This document shows positions 7,834-17,739 of a stretch of 64,000 nucleotides of DNA, piece by piece; positions within the stretch are counted from its first letter, which is position 1, and the number at the start of each line of letters is the position of its first letter. The position numbers and the translations under genes are program-made. A model generated the notes under the pieces. It did no database searches and was not told where the DNA came from. It saw only the letters and a list, made by a program, of their open reading frames with translations. The DNA comes from JBBQYD01 sp942493075 (GTDB lineage Bacteria; Verrucomicrobiota; Verrucomicrobiia; Limisphaerales; UBA8199): the NCBI GenBank assembly GCA_942493075.1, contig OW818681.1, positions 496,001 through 560,000 of the forward strand. Reading direction: 5' to 3'.

Positions 7834-10068
7834 ATGCCGATCTGGATACAAAAGCCCCTTTTCGCCCGCCATGGAGCCTCCGTCCTTGCTGCGCTGATTC
7901 TGGCGCTCGCACACCTTTCTCCAGGCACCGCTCTTGCCGACGGCTGCTTCGTGTTCAAGTGGGACAAGAACATCGATATCAACGAGCCGACTCAGAAAGC
8001 CGTCCTCGTGCATCACGCCGGGCGTGAAGACTTGTTGCTCCAGGTTAAATACGAAGGCCCTCTTCAGGAGTTCGGCTGGCTTATTCCGGTCCCTGCTTTG
8101 CCGAAGGTGGAAAAAGGGTCCATGGATGCATTCTATGAACTCAGCTTGCTGACACAGCAGCACCCAATAAGGAACGGCTGGTCCGCAGGCGCACCGATAA
8201 GCCGTTTGCAGAAGAGCGCCCCGGAGCCACCCGTGAAGGTCATTGAAGCAAAAACGGTTGGCGCCTATGAGATTGCTGTGCTCTCGGCTCGCGATGCGGG
8301 CAGCCTGCAACAGTGGCTGAAATCCAATGGCTATTCGTTTCCTGGCGAAAAAGAGACCATCGTCAATGACTACATCCGACGGCAGTGGTACTTCGTCGCG
8401 GTAAAGATCCGACTGAACGCGCCCTCAGGAGAGTCGTCTCGCAAAAGGCGTGGCAAGGCTCCAACAGCCAAAGAACGGTTCTCAATTCAGAAAAAGCTCG
8501 CGAGCGGCGAGTTGCACCCACTCCTGATCAGTTTCGACACACCAACCTGCATCTTCCCGCTGAAAATTTCAGCAGTCGGTGGAAAGCCGTCGGAAGTGCT
8601 GCTCTATGTTCTTTCGGAAAAACCTCTGTGCAATCGGTTTCTTTATGATGAAAACCGCAAAGTGATCAACCAACGGTTGGCTCAAGCCGAGAATCAGAGC
8701 GCAAGGTATGCTGCTGGCCGTCGGCAGTGTGAAGAGAACAACCGTGTCCTACAACTTTCCTTCGAGCTGGCACCGCAACTTCGCACCCCCAGCGGTGGCA
8801 TCTATTCAAAACCAAACCCTCGGAAGAAATGGACCGTAGAAGACCTGCAGGCGATAGTCCGCGAAGATCCGCCAACAGACCAGATTTCCCTGGAAGATTA
8901 CGGGTATGCAACTGGAGACGAACTCCTGAATTGTATTCGAGTCTCGACAAACCAGATTAGTAAATCCGCACGCACGCTGGCCCGGCTCAGAGGCAACACC
9001 TGGTATCTGACAAAAGTGAAGCGCATCTTCTCACCTGCCGAGATGCATGACCTGGAGTTCAAACCAGCAGTTCCGATGCTGGCAGAGATCCTGGCGCAGC
9101 CGTCGGGCCGCGCGGTTGGCCTGGTGTTGGCATCCTTCGGAGCGGATGGAGCCTCGGCACTTCTTGCGGCTTGCCGAAGCACAAATGCAACGATCCGGGA
9201 GAACGCTGCTTTCGGGCTCATCGGCGTCCACGATCCCAGGATGGTCGAGCCCCTTCTTGTCTTGCTCAAGGACCAGAATGCGCGGACTCGGCACAATGCG
9301 GTTCGGGCCGCAGCCAACAACTGGGACAAACGGTTCATCCCACTGCTCCAAGGGCTATTTGGTGATCCCTACGAGGAAATTCGCAATGAAGCGGCGGGTA
9401 TTCTTGGACAACGTGAAAGCCGCGACCAAATACAACGTTATCTATCATTGGCAAAGGATTCGGATTGGCGGGTGTGCGCATCCGCGCTTTCGGTTGTCTG
9501 TGAACTGAACCCCGATGCCCTCCCGGCTAAACCTGTGCGTCGATTATTGACGGAGTCCGATCCAGAGGCTCAGAAAGCGGCGCTGCATATTCTGCGCAGG
9601 CTAAAGCGAGAGGTCGTCTCGCGAACCGATCTTCTGGCTGTCCTCAGCGGCCCACGAGTTGAGAACATCCGAACAGCAGTCTACCTGATAGAGAATTTGA
9701 AGGGGCGAGAACCCGATATGCCGCCCGCATTCATGGCAGGCCCCCAAGTCGAGGAGCGCGAGCGCTGGCTCACTTCTTCCGAGGCCACCGTAATGGTTAC
9801 AAACCGCTTTACCGAAGCGCGATTGATCGGTTTAGGAGTTCTTCGGAGAAACGCCGACATCAAAGCGATAGAGTTGATACTGAAATCGCTGCGTGATCCG
9901 AACCCCGTCGTCCGTGAAAAGGCCTTCGCGGTCATCAAGTTGGCAACGCATCAAAACGTTTCAGACGATGACGCTGCCAAGTGGGAATCCTGGTGGAATA
10001 CCAGAAAGAAAGCTCCGGCGCGAAAGACAACCGATGCTCCCAAGGCCCAGACCAAAGCTTCTACTTAA
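7834..10068 (+). CDS. Secreted DUF2330 domain protein with C-terminal HEAT repeats
   Basis: 744 residues. The N terminus (residues 1-~37) is a signal peptide ending near TALADG. Residues ~37-350 match the DUF2330 type, a family of unknown function: the mature N terminus DGCFVFKWDKN, then VLVHHAGREDLLLQVKY and FGWLIPVPALPKVEKG. The C-terminal half (about 400-720) is a run of HEAT-like helical repeats such as NATIRENAAFGLIGVHDPR and NARTRHNAVRAAANNWDKR, usually protein-binding surfaces. The protein should be periplasmic or surface exposed. The stop is 11 nt before a membrane histidine kinase gene, so the three genes 7834-12039 probably form one operon, and the protein might sense or present a signal for that kinase (inference). 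No strong ribosome site is seen before 7834. Confidence 0.85.
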   Translation: MPIWIQKPLFARHGASVLAALILALAHLSPGTALADGCFVFKWDKNIDINEPTQKAVLVHHAGREDLLLQVKYEGPLQEFGWLIPVPALPKVEKGSMDAFYELSLLTQQHPIRNGWSAGAPISRLQKSAPEPPVKVIEAKTVGAYEIAVLSARDAGSLQQWLKSNGYSFPGEKETIVNDYIRRQWYFVAVKIRLNAPSGESSRKRRGKAPTAKERFSIQKKLASGELHPLLISFDTPTCIFPLKISAVGGKPSEVLLYVLSEKPLCNRFLYDENRKVINQRLAQAENQSARYAAGRRQCEENNRVLQLSFELAPQLRTPSGGIYSKPNPRKKWTVEDLQAIVREDPPTDQISLEDYGYATGDELLNCIRVSTNQISKSARTLARLRGNTWYLTKVKRIFSPAEMHDLEFKPAVPMLAEILAQPSGRAVGLVLASFGADGASALLAACRSTNATIRENAAFGLIGVHDPRMVEPLLVLLKDQNARTRHNAVRAAANNWDKRFIPLLQGLFGDPYEEIRNEAAGILGQRESRDQIQRYLSLAKDSDWRVCASALSVVCELNPDALPAKPVRRLLTESDPEAQKAALHILRRLKREVVSRTDLLAVLSGPRVENIRTAVYLIENLKGREPDMPPAFMAGPQVEERERWLTSSEATVMVTNRFTEARLIGLGVLRRNADIKAIELILKSLRDPNPVVREKAFAVIKLATHQNVSDDDAAKWESWWNTRKKAPARKTTDAPKAQTKAST

Positions 10069-10079
10069 ACCAAGGAAGT

Positions 10080-11357
10080 ATGAGTCACGAATCCGATGTG
10101 GCTGCTGAAGTCAGTGCTGTGGTAAACGAATGGCGCGCGAAGGCGATGGACGTCGTCATCCTGGTGGTAATGTTGATTGGCCTGCCAATGTTGGTTGTGG
10201 CGGTCTTGCATGACGGCTTGCATCTGTCCTGGTCCTTGCGGGTGGCTGTGAGCATAGGCTTCCTGCTGTTGGTTATTGCTGCCTTTTGCCGGGGCTGGAG
10301 CCTGGCGGCACGCGCGTTGGTTTTCTTTACCGGTGCTTACAGCATCTCCGCCATTCAACTGGGAACAACCGGCCTGGTAGGCAGCGGGCGGATCGGGCTG
10401 ATGCTCTTTCCCTTGCTGGCCCTGGTCCTGGTGGGCAACCGGGCTGGATGGCTGGCGGCAGGAGTCAGTCTGATTCTCTTTGCCGGAGCAACTGGACTGA
10501 CAGCGGGTGGAGTGCTTGAACAGAGCCACTTGGCTCTTGATTACAGCACCAACCCGGCGTTCTGGTCGCTTCAAGGGACGATGATGCTGGCGGGTTTGGT
10601 GCCGCTCATATTCTTGTTTGCGCGATTCCAGGACCTCCAATTGAGGGTCATGATTCAAGAGCGAAGCGCACGGCACGAGGTTGAGTCGGCCGTGGCTGAA
10701 CGCCACCGGCTCGAGGATGAGATCACCCGGGTCAGCGACGATGAGCAACGCCGGATCGGCTCAGAGCTTCATGACGGGCTTTGCCAGCAGTTGACCGCCG
10801 CCTTGCTGGAGTGCACGGCGATTGGAAATACTCTGGCGTCGCATGGGTCAGCGGAAACAGTAGCTGTCCGCCACCTTGGCGGGGTTCTTGAGGACTGCAT
10901 TGGGTCAGCCTATGACGCGGCGAAGGGGTTGTGTCCTGTAGAACTGGACCCGGAGTCGCTTGTGCCCGCGTTACAGCGTTTAGGCAAGAAGCTGCCGGAT
11001 GGCGGCATAAGCTGCGAAGTGCGGCAGAAGGGAGAAACGCCCGGTCTCAGCCCACAAGCGGTGCACCACCTCTATCGCATTGCCCGGGAGGCAGTGACAA
11101 ACGCGGTCAAACATGCGCGGTGCCGACGGATCGAGGTGGAATTGCATACCACGGCAGAGACCTGTACGCTGCGGGTTGTCGATGACGGCCAAGGCCAGAG
11201 GCCGGGAGAGGGGCATAGATCTGGAGGGATGGGGACACAGATAATGAACTATCGCGCCAAAGCCATGGGGGGCAACCTCCGCGTTGACCACCCGGACACC
11301 GGAGGGACCATCGTGATGTGCCAGGTCCCGTGCGGCGAGGCAGCGAAGCCAAAATAG
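10080..11357 (+). CDS. Membrane sensor histidine kinase, NarL/HisKA_3 family
   Basis: 425 residues. The N-terminal ~190 residues form about six hydrophobic segments (for example VVILVVMLIGLPMLVVAVL, LFPLLALVLVGN, MMLAGLVPLIFLFA) with no sizeable external domain, so the signal is probably sensed in or near the membrane. A HisKA_3 dimerisation/phosphoacceptor domain follows with EQRRIGSELHDGLCQQL, where the His of ELHDGL is the phosphorylation site. A HATPase_c domain has AREAVTNAVKHA (N box), VVDDGQG and GGMGTQIMNYRA (G boxes). The ATG at 10080 has AAGGAAG just upstream. It lies 11 nt after the DUF2330 gene and 13 nt before its cognate response regulator. The ligand is unknown. Confidence 0.92.
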   Translation: MSHESDVAAEVSAVVNEWRAKAMDVVILVVMLIGLPMLVVAVLHDGLHLSWSLRVAVSIGFLLLVIAAFCRGWSLAARALVFFTGAYSISAIQLGTTGLVGSGRIGLMLFPLLALVLVGNRAGWLAAGVSLILFAGATGLTAGGVLEQSHLALDYSTNPAFWSLQGTMMLAGLVPLIFLFARFQDLQLRVMIQERSARHEVESAVAERHRLEDEITRVSDDEQRRIGSELHDGLCQQLTAALLECTAIGNTLASHGSAETVAVRHLGGVLEDCIGSAYDAAKGLCPVELDPESLVPALQRLGKKLPDGGISCEVRQKGETPGLSPQAVHHLYRIAREAVTNAVKHARCRRIEVELHTTAETCTLRVVDDGQGQRPGEGHRSGGMGTQIMNYRAKAMGGNLRVDHPDTGGTIVMCQVPCGEAAKPK

Positions 11358-11370
11358 GAGTAGAAAACTC

Positions 11371-12039
11371 ATGTCAACAGATGCTGCAAATCTTCCCTCG
11401 TTGTTTCTGGTCGATGACCACGCCATGGTCCGACAGGGTCTGATGATGGTGTTCAAACAAGCTCGTTTCAGCATTTGTGGAGAGGCCGGCGGCCTTGAGG
11501 AAGCGCTCGCCCACCCGGAGCTTTCCTTTGCGCGCCTTGTGGTAGTGGATCTTTCTCTGGGTGAAGGCAGCGGACTGGAGCTGATAACGAAGCTCCAGGA
11601 GCGCCAACTGCCTTCGCTCGTGTATTCAATGCACGAGGATTCGCACGTCGTCCGAAAGGCATTTGCCGCCGGGGCATCTGGCTATGTAACCAAGCGCGAG
11701 GTGGCCTCCTGCCTGGTGGAAGCCGTGCAATGCGTCCTGTCGGGCAAACGATACGTGAGCCCTCGGGCCGCGATAGGCTTGCTGGAGCATGATAGCGTTG
11801 ATCTGGGGGAGGACCGTGTAAGAGAACTGAGTGACCGGCAGCGCTGCATCTACGCGCTATTGGGCGAGGGGTTGAGCGCAGGAGAAATTGCTGACAAGCT
11901 TCACGTGAGCCCTCGGACGGTGGAATCTTACTCTGCCCGCATTATTGAGAAGCTCAGCGTCTCAGGCATGAAAGAACTCCGGCGCAAAGCGATCGCGGAT
12001 CGGCTTCCACCTCAGGGCGGGGTCCGCAACGGGCTGTGA
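11371..12039 (+). CDS. Response regulator, NarL/FixJ family (REC + LuxR-type HTH)
   Basis: 222 residues. The receiver domain (1-~125) has the acidic pair in LVDDHAMVRQGL, the phosphoacceptor Asp60 in VVVDLSLGEGSG and the conserved lysine in GYVTKRE. The LuxR-type HTH (~155-215) contains LSDRQRCIYALLGEG, SAGEIADKLHVSPRTVESY and ARIIEKL. It is the obvious partner of the kinase 13 nt upstream. The Asp site is followed by LSLGEGSG instead of the usual M-P-x-x-x-G, a small departure from the family. Regulated genes are not evident; the secreted hydrolase at 12302 is the nearest downstream candidate. Confidence 0.93.
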   Translation: MSTDAANLPSLFLVDDHAMVRQGLMMVFKQARFSICGEAGGLEEALAHPELSFARLVVVDLSLGEGSGLELITKLQERQLPSLVYSMHEDSHVVRKAFAAGASGYVTKREVASCLVEAVQCVLSGKRYVSPRAAIGLLEHDSVDLGEDRVRELSDRQRCIYALLGEGLSAGEIADKLHVSPRTVESYSARIIEKLSVSGMKELRRKAIADRLPPQGGVRNGL

Positions 12040-12301
12040 TCTTGGCATTGAGCGTCGCAACATTGGATATCCTAAGACTATTGCAGGGTTTCTGATCGCC
12101 GCCAACACACAATGCGTGTCCCGCTGGCTATGCGAGCGAGAGCAGTTTCCCTCTCACAATTTCCGCAGATCCCCTCTCAGCACGATCCGCCTCGTCTTGC
12201 TAGCATGTTCAAGAGTCTGGCAGCGGACGCCACAGCCTGCCTCCACGCATTCGGTTGGAGAAAGAGCCGGCACCGCTAACGAAAACAACACCTCAGAAAC
12301 C

Positions 12302-13981
12302 ATGAACATAAACAAACACCTGCGCGATTATTCCGTATTAATCGCGGTGGCCCTGACGGGGCTTTTGCCGAACCCGGCAATCGGGCAGCTCGAAATCAAC
12401 TCGTTGAGTCAAGATGGCAAGTTAACGTGGAGTGACCCGGGCGGGACGGAGACTCACTATGCCGTGCAATGGTCCGACGGCGGATTAACCAACTGGTATT
12501 CGTGGCAGGATGCTCAGAGCCGCTTGAGCGGTTTGGGAGCGACCGGCAGTGTCAATGTGCCGATGTTCTACCGGATGGTAACGCCGGACCCGACCTACAA
12601 ACCGGCTGCGAGCTACAGCTACGTTCAAAACCTGGAAGGATTCAATCCCCTTACTCCGCTTGAGACCAATGAAATGCGCATTACGTTCATGGGGTCAATG
12701 ATTCCATTGCCGGTACGCCGGGCGCAGGCTGAAATGAGCATTTTCGTGGAAGTGGGCTGGAAGGCGAACACGAATGACACTGTTTACAAAGGCCGGGCTT
12801 TGGACCAGTTCATCTTCGATTGCGGCGCTGGGGTTTCCGCCAACTACGCGGCGGCCATGGTGGGCTTCCGCCGGATGGACAAGGTATTCATCAATCACCT
12901 GCATGGTGATCACATGAGCGATCTTGCTCATATCTATTGTTTCGGACCTGCCGGGGACCGCAAATCACCACTCTACGTTTTCGGACAGAGCATGTCGGAC
13001 GTGCCCGCCCCGGGGTCCGGCCTGAAGTACGACGACGGTGTCAGTAATTTCTGTGCGATGGCCCGGGCGGCCTGGCGATGGCATTCAGAAAGTTTCAGCT
13101 TCCAACCGAGTGCCTACACCAATTACCTGGTTCCTACGAAAGCGAGCTGGGGTTTGCCTCATGATCCAGTCCCCGTGGGGGACGATGCGGCTGATGAGGG
13201 CTACGCCATGGTTCCGATTACACTGAATTGGAGGACGATTGGCGGAGTTGCCTATGATAACAAAGCTACCGGCGCAAGAGTCACCCATTACCCGGTGATC
13301 CATTGCCGTCAAGGCTCGCTGGGGTTTAAGCTCGCGTGGACCCCTCCTGGTTCAACCAAGCCCTTGACAATGACGTACAGCAGTGACACCAAGCCCGAGA
13401 CCAACAGCGTGAACGAAGCTATCAACGGTGGCCAGGGTGTGGACGTGTTCATTCATGAGATGGTGGTTCCTCCTGAAGTGTGGGCCTACAAAAACATGGG
13501 CTTGAATGCACCGCCCCCAACCACCAGCCCGATCTATACCAACTATCTGGCAACGGTTGAACAATTGAAAGCCGTGCAAGATAGTTCTCACACTCCTCAA
13601 GGAGCGTTTGGCTATATGCTGACTCAGATAAATCCCAAACCCAGGCTGGTGGTTGCCACTCATTTCCCTGTGGCCGATGACACGGTTAGCTCCGCTTACC
13701 AGAGCGTCAAAAACCATTGCCCAACTATTCAAATGGGCAAAGATATTATCTGGTCCTTTGACCTGATGGTTCTCCGGGTGTTCCCGGACCGGATTGAGCA
13801 GCGCCGGGCAATCGTTTCCGATTACGCCTTCAACCCGCCTGTCCAGCTAGATGGCGGATTCAAGCTGCCCAAGTACAATAACGGGACCGCTGGCGATCCC
13901 TACATCCAGATTGACCTTTCCACCTCGCTCTCTCGCACGAACGACAATGGGTCCGAAAACTGGAGCACAGACGGCTATTAA
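12302..13981 (+). CDS. Secreted metallo-beta-lactamase-fold hydrolase
   Basis: 559 residues. A signal peptide (about 1-28, LIAVALTGLLPNPAIGQ) is followed by a ~65-residue beta module (YAVQWSDGGLTNWYSW ... VPMFYRMV) of the kind found at the C termini of other secreted proteins in this window. The hydrolase domain starts near residue 120 (MRITFMGSMIPLPV) and has the metal-binding motif HLHGDHMSD (HxHxDH). Later pieces DTKPETN and ATHFPV may supply further ligands. It resembles annotated secreted MBL hydrolases of unknown substrate; I recall a group named after the guanitoxin gene gntH, but cannot test the link. The ATG at 12302 is chosen because it gives a proper signal peptide; the frame is open back to 12116. 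A strong terminator follows. Confidence 0.82.
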   Translation: MNINKHLRDYSVLIAVALTGLLPNPAIGQLEINSLSQDGKLTWSDPGGTETHYAVQWSDGGLTNWYSWQDAQSRLSGLGATGSVNVPMFYRMVTPDPTYKPAASYSYVQNLEGFNPLTPLETNEMRITFMGSMIPLPVRRAQAEMSIFVEVGWKANTNDTVYKGRALDQFIFDCGAGVSANYAAAMVGFRRMDKVFINHLHGDHMSDLAHIYCFGPAGDRKSPLYVFGQSMSDVPAPGSGLKYDDGVSNFCAMARAAWRWHSESFSFQPSAYTNYLVPTKASWGLPHDPVPVGDDAADEGYAMVPITLNWRTIGGVAYDNKATGARVTHYPVIHCRQGSLGFKLAWTPPGSTKPLTMTYSSDTKPETNSVNEAINGGQGVDVFIHEMVVPPEVWAYKNMGLNAPPPTTSPIYTNYLATVEQLKAVQDSSHTPQGAFGYMLTQINPKPRLVVATHFPVADDTVSSAYQSVKNHCPTIQMGKDIIWSFDLMVLRVFPDRIEQRRAIVSDYAFNPPVQLDGGFKLPKYNNGTAGDPYIQIDLSTSLSRTNDNGSENWSTDGY

Positions 13982-14012
13982 TTAAGCTGCGCGGATCATT
14001 GCTCGTAAAAAC

Positions 14013-14047
14013 AAACCCCAGTCCCATGAGAATGGGCTGGGGTTTTT
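14013..14047. terminator. Rho-independent terminator between convergent genes
   Basis: The arm AAACCCCAG (14013-14021) pairs perfectly with CTGGGGTTT (14037-14045), with an inner stem CCCAT/ATGGG (14023-14027 with 14032-14036) and a GAGA loop. T14022 is a single bulge. The stem ends in TTTTT on the plus strand and has A residues on the other side, so it can also stop the convergent minus-strand gene that ends at 14082. Confidence 0.85.
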
Positions 14048-14081
14048 GACTGTGATGTTCAACGTCGGTGACCGCGGCTCA

Positions 14082-17000
14082 TCAAGGCGCCTCGCAGGAG
14101 GTCTCCCAGACGCCGATCCACCGGTGGCTGTTGGATTCACTGCCAACAATCTTTAAGCGCAGGGACTGTCCAGCGGTCACCATTTCCGCCGGAAGGCTCA
14201 GAATAAACCGGCCCATCTCAGGGCGGGACTCGTCCCGTTCATACCGCAGGCTTACAGTCTTTTCCGCATTCCACCAGGTCCTGCTTTCCTGACTGATGTT
14301 GATCCCATCAATCAGCTTCCGGTCATTGACATAAAACTGAAACGCGGCCTCAGGCTCAGCAAAATAGCCCATACCGCCCTCCCATGTGACGAAGCATTCT
14401 TTCTTTCCTGGTTCCTGCCGAAGCGGGTGAGTCTCCCAGATCAGCTCGTTCTTTCCTGACATTCCACGGGCAACAACGAGTTGCTGGGCGTTAATCGGGG
14501 GATGCTCGGTTCCAGCATCGCCTGTTTTCACTGTTTTCAGCCAGCCGTTCGGCGCCTTGAAAAGCTCCAGGTTTAGAATCTCTCCCTTTGGATCAAAAGC
14601 AGGAGAGCGAGCATAACGGATAAGGCCATCCAAAAGGCAGGTGCCCTCGGGAAATCCGGAAAGCAGGTCCAAGCCGAACGTGATCACCGCACTGCCTTTT
14701 CCGGCGCGCCCCTGCCCAGCATAAAGGAAATAGCTGTCCAATCCTTCGCCCACTATAAACAGATCGTCCGGGCTGACCCCGCTGAACATTGGCAATTTCT
14801 GGCCCGTTTTGAGGATACGGAAGGCCAGAGGCGAAAGATAACCTTCATGTGGAGACTCGCCGAGAGCGGGATGCCTCAAGAATGCTGTCCCGACCTGCTG
14901 GCCCATGGCCCACCAACCGAGGCTGACATTGGGTTCCCCGCTGGTGCGGTTCAACAGAAGCACCCGTTTGCCCGAGGCCAGCGCGGGCTCGACATCCGGC
15001 GAACCAATATAGGAGATGAGCAAATCGGCCGAGTTCGTCTCAAGTTGCCCCACAGGAACTAACCCGGTGTAAAGCGGTGCCAGCTTCTCAAGCAGGGGAT
15101 GGGACACAGCGATGCCTTCGACTCGTGGGACGGAACGTTTGGGGAACACCCAGAAGTCCCATTGATTTGTGATACGGCTCGATTCCAGCCAGACCTCCAA
15201 AACAGCTCGGGTCGGTTTAGTCAACTCGGGGATGAGCAACTCGGCTCTTCCCAAGGAACGCACGGAGCCGAGTTCAACCTGAGCGGTTTCCAAAGCACCA
15301 TCGGCGAGCGTCACACCGCTCTGGCGCAAGACCCAACGCAAACGTCCTTGTGGAATCGGCTCGTCTCCGTAATGCGAGATCCAGAAGTCCAGCTTCACTC
15401 GATCGCCGCACACCGCAATCCGCTCGGTCGGTTCTGTCTTGAGCAGCAGAGCGGTCTGGCTGTTGAAGGCTGCAAACTCGGAAGGGGAAGCGCCGTTGGG
15501 TTTCGGCTCCCAGAAGGCATTCAGAAAGCCCTGGGCGCTGTAGGTCTTCCCCTGTTGCACGATGACATCCACAAAGGTCCAAAAGCTGTAGCCGTCACAT
15601 GCGGGGTCCATGCGAGCGGCTTCGAGCCCCTCCTTCTGGTAGTGCCGCTGCAATGCGTGGGAAGCGTCCTGGCAGGCGTCACCCCAGCGCCGGTCCAATC
15701 CCGCCTCCTTCAACCACCCGTCTCGCATTTCAAGCGGGACTGGTGCCGCCATGGCGCCCGTGAACTTTGGTGCAAGCCGCGGGTCTTGTTTCACAGAGAG
15801 GTTCAGATACTCGTGCGCGATGAATGGCGCATCAGTCACAAAGCTTCCGGGCTCCCAAACGTTGATTGGACCATTGCGGAAATCGGAATTCTCCGCGTTA
15901 TTGAGCGTGCCGTCCTGGTGCAGTACCAGCCGATCAGGATCGGTCCTCTTGATCAGTTTCTTGATCTCTGCCCCAAGGTAGTCGCCCAGCGTTCCCTCAT
16001 TTCCCATGCAGTAGGTCGCCAGGGAAACGTGCCGCCGATAGTGGGTGATCAGTTCCTTCAGATCGCGGATTGGATCAAACGCAAACGCCTCCGTCGGGTA
16101 ATCCCCGTAATAAGGCAGTTCCGGCTGAATCAACACGCCTGCTTCATCGGCGGCTTCGAAGAACTCGGGCAGTTCGCAATGCGTGTGCAGCCGCACATAA
16201 ACAAAGCCCGCCTCGCGCGCGAGCTTGAGATGGCGCAAATGTTCCTCCCGTGAAGCCGGTGACACTAACGTGAGGGGATAAACAAAGTCGTCCCCATACC
16301 CACGTACGAAGAATGGGTTGTTGTTGAAGTAAAACCGATCACCACGCACCTCAAACTTGCGAACACCGAAGCGTTCCACCCAACCGTGGACAGGCTTGTC
16401 CTGGTCCAGTAACACCATATCGGCCACGTACAGCTTCGGGCTCTCCGGTGACCACGCCTGGAAGTTCGTTAGTGCAACGCGGACCCCTACCTCCTTCATC
16501 CCGCTCGGATCATCGAGCACAATGTCCTGCGAGCCCTCGCCAGCCGGCGAACCGTCCACGGTTTTGATTGAAACCCGGAGCGCCGGGCGTTGCAGGGACG
16601 TTCCCTGCGCCGAAGCCACCGTGGCATGGATCTCCGCCGTCTTCTGATCGAAATCGGCCCGCACCCAGGCATAGTCAATCCGCGCATCCGGAGTCGCTTC
16701 CAACTCCACGTCGCGGTAAAGCCCTCCAAAGCGGTGCGTGCTGCTGAAGAGTCCCTTCCGACTGGGCAGCACATTGTTGACCTCCGCCACGACGGTAGCG
16801 GGTTTCCCGGCTTCCACGAGGTCGGTGATGTCGTACTTGTACGTGCCGCAGTAATTGTCCACCCACGCCACAGGCGCGTTGTTGACCCAGAACCAGCCCT
16901 GCGAACGCACGCCACCAATCTTCAGCCACACTCGTTTGCCACGCCAATCTTCTGGAACAGTCACAGTTTTGCGGTACCAGGCATCGCCTTTATATACGGC

Positions 17001-17408
17001 GTTTAGCGGTTTCGAACAGTGGTCCCACTTGCAATCCCATGAATCTCCCATGTCCGGGGAACCGACTCCCTGCGCCTCCCAGCACCCGGGAACCTGAATG
17101 GTGCGGGAGCCAGGCCATGGTTTGGAGTAGAGTGCATTCCATACCGGATGACGCAGTGGCGCCGTGCCATGAGTAGTGAACTCCCATTCACCCCTAAGAG
17201 TGACTATCGATTGCAGAGGGGATTTCACGACAGAATTCACCACAGCCGGGTAAGCAGGGCGTCCCGCCCAGGACTCAGCACCTTCCAAAACTTCATTATC
17301 ATTCCCGGCACGGGAGGTCGGCGCGCAAAGCAGCAAGATGAGTGTGAATCCGGCGATCATTCTGAAAGGTGGTGGAGATGATAAGTCAGGTCCTGGTCTC
17401 ATATACAT
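14082..17408 (-). CDS. Secreted glycoside hydrolase family 2 protein (beta-galactosidase/glucuronidase-like)
   Basis: 1108 residues, or 1092 if translation starts at the ATG at 17360, which gives a tighter signal peptide (MIAGFTLILLLCAPTSRAG). The GH2 architecture is clear: an N-terminal jelly-roll (about 60-215, LRGEWEF, VPGCWEAQG, WYRKTVTVPEDW, GVRSQGWFWVNN), an Ig-like domain (~220-350) and a TIM barrel starting with RGDRFYFNNNPFFVRGYG. YCMGNEG holds the likely acid/base glutamate and FIAHEYLN the likely nucleophile. A long C-terminal region (~620-1108) ends in a beta-rich domain that may bind carbohydrate. Substrate cannot be told. No ribosome site is obvious at either start. It probably works with the other secreted hydrolases here on polysaccharide. 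Confidence 0.88.
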   Translation of the reverse strand: MYMRPGPDLSSPPPFRMIAGFTLILLLCAPTSRAGNDNEVLEGAESWAGRPAYPAVVNSVVKSPLQSIVTLRGEWEFTTHGTAPLRHPVWNALYSKPWPGSRTIQVPGCWEAQGVGSPDMGDSWDCKWDHCSKPLNAVYKGDAWYRKTVTVPEDWRGKRVWLKIGGVRSQGWFWVNNAPVAWVDNYCGTYKYDITDLVEAGKPATVVAEVNNVLPSRKGLFSSTHRFGGLYRDVELEATPDARIDYAWVRADFDQKTAEIHATVASAQGTSLQRPALRVSIKTVDGSPAGEGSQDIVLDDPSGMKEVGVRVALTNFQAWSPESPKLYVADMVLLDQDKPVHGWVERFGVRKFEVRGDRFYFNNNPFFVRGYGDDFVYPLTLVSPASREEHLRHLKLAREAGFVYVRLHTHCELPEFFEAADEAGVLIQPELPYYGDYPTEAFAFDPIRDLKELITHYRRHVSLATYCMGNEGTLGDYLGAEIKKLIKRTDPDRLVLHQDGTLNNAENSDFRNGPINVWEPGSFVTDAPFIAHEYLNLSVKQDPRLAPKFTGAMAAPVPLEMRDGWLKEAGLDRRWGDACQDASHALQRHYQKEGLEAARMDPACDGYSFWTFVDVIVQQGKTYSAQGFLNAFWEPKPNGASPSEFAAFNSQTALLLKTEPTERIAVCGDRVKLDFWISHYGDEPIPQGRLRWVLRQSGVTLADGALETAQVELGSVRSLGRAELLIPELTKPTRAVLEVWLESSRITNQWDFWVFPKRSVPRVEGIAVSHPLLEKLAPLYTGLVPVGQLETNSADLLISYIGSPDVEPALASGKRVLLLNRTSGEPNVSLGWWAMGQQVGTAFLRHPALGESPHEGYLSPLAFRILKTGQKLPMFSGVSPDDLFIVGEGLDSYFLYAGQGRAGKGSAVITFGLDLLSGFPEGTCLLDGLIRYARSPAFDPKGEILNLELFKAPNGWLKTVKTGDAGTEHPPINAQQLVVARGMSGKNELIWETHPLRQEPGKKECFVTWEGGMGYFAEPEAAFQFYVNDRKLIDGINISQESRTWWNAEKTVSLRYERDESRPEMGRFILSLPAEMVTAGQSLRLKIVGSESNSHRWIGVWETSCEAP

Positions 17409-17739
17409 TCATTCCAGTGCTGGTCTATGCGGCATGTGATCCTGTTTCTTAGACGAATGGCGGGCGCTTGCCCATAACAAAACGAAAACACCGGCTGTTC
17501 TGAGCAGCGCACATATTCATTGATCGGCTGTCTGCGCGCTTTCGCGAAATTTCTTTGATAAGCGACGTGGACCTGTTTTTAATAAGGTATTAGCAAGCTG
17601 CGACACCGGTCGACCGCTCGGTTCGTGGTTGAAGACTTAATACATAGGCAAAAGGGCCCGAATGCATGACGCCCTTCACAGAATCGGGGTGTCAGCACTG
17701 TTTTCATTTCAGTCACTTAAAAATCTGCCGCACAGCGCC
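17409..17739. other. Intergenic region between divergent secreted-enzyme genes
   Basis: About 330 bases between the start of the GH2 gene (minus) and the start of the PHP gene (plus). It should hold both promoters. I see AT-rich stretches around 17545-17600 but no convincing -35/-10 pair, operator palindrome or RNA structure. Confidence 0.5.

Noticed and set aside
15099..16253. Long plus-strand frame antisense to the GH2 gene
   Set aside because: Same reason: mirror of a real gene, composition not protein-like.
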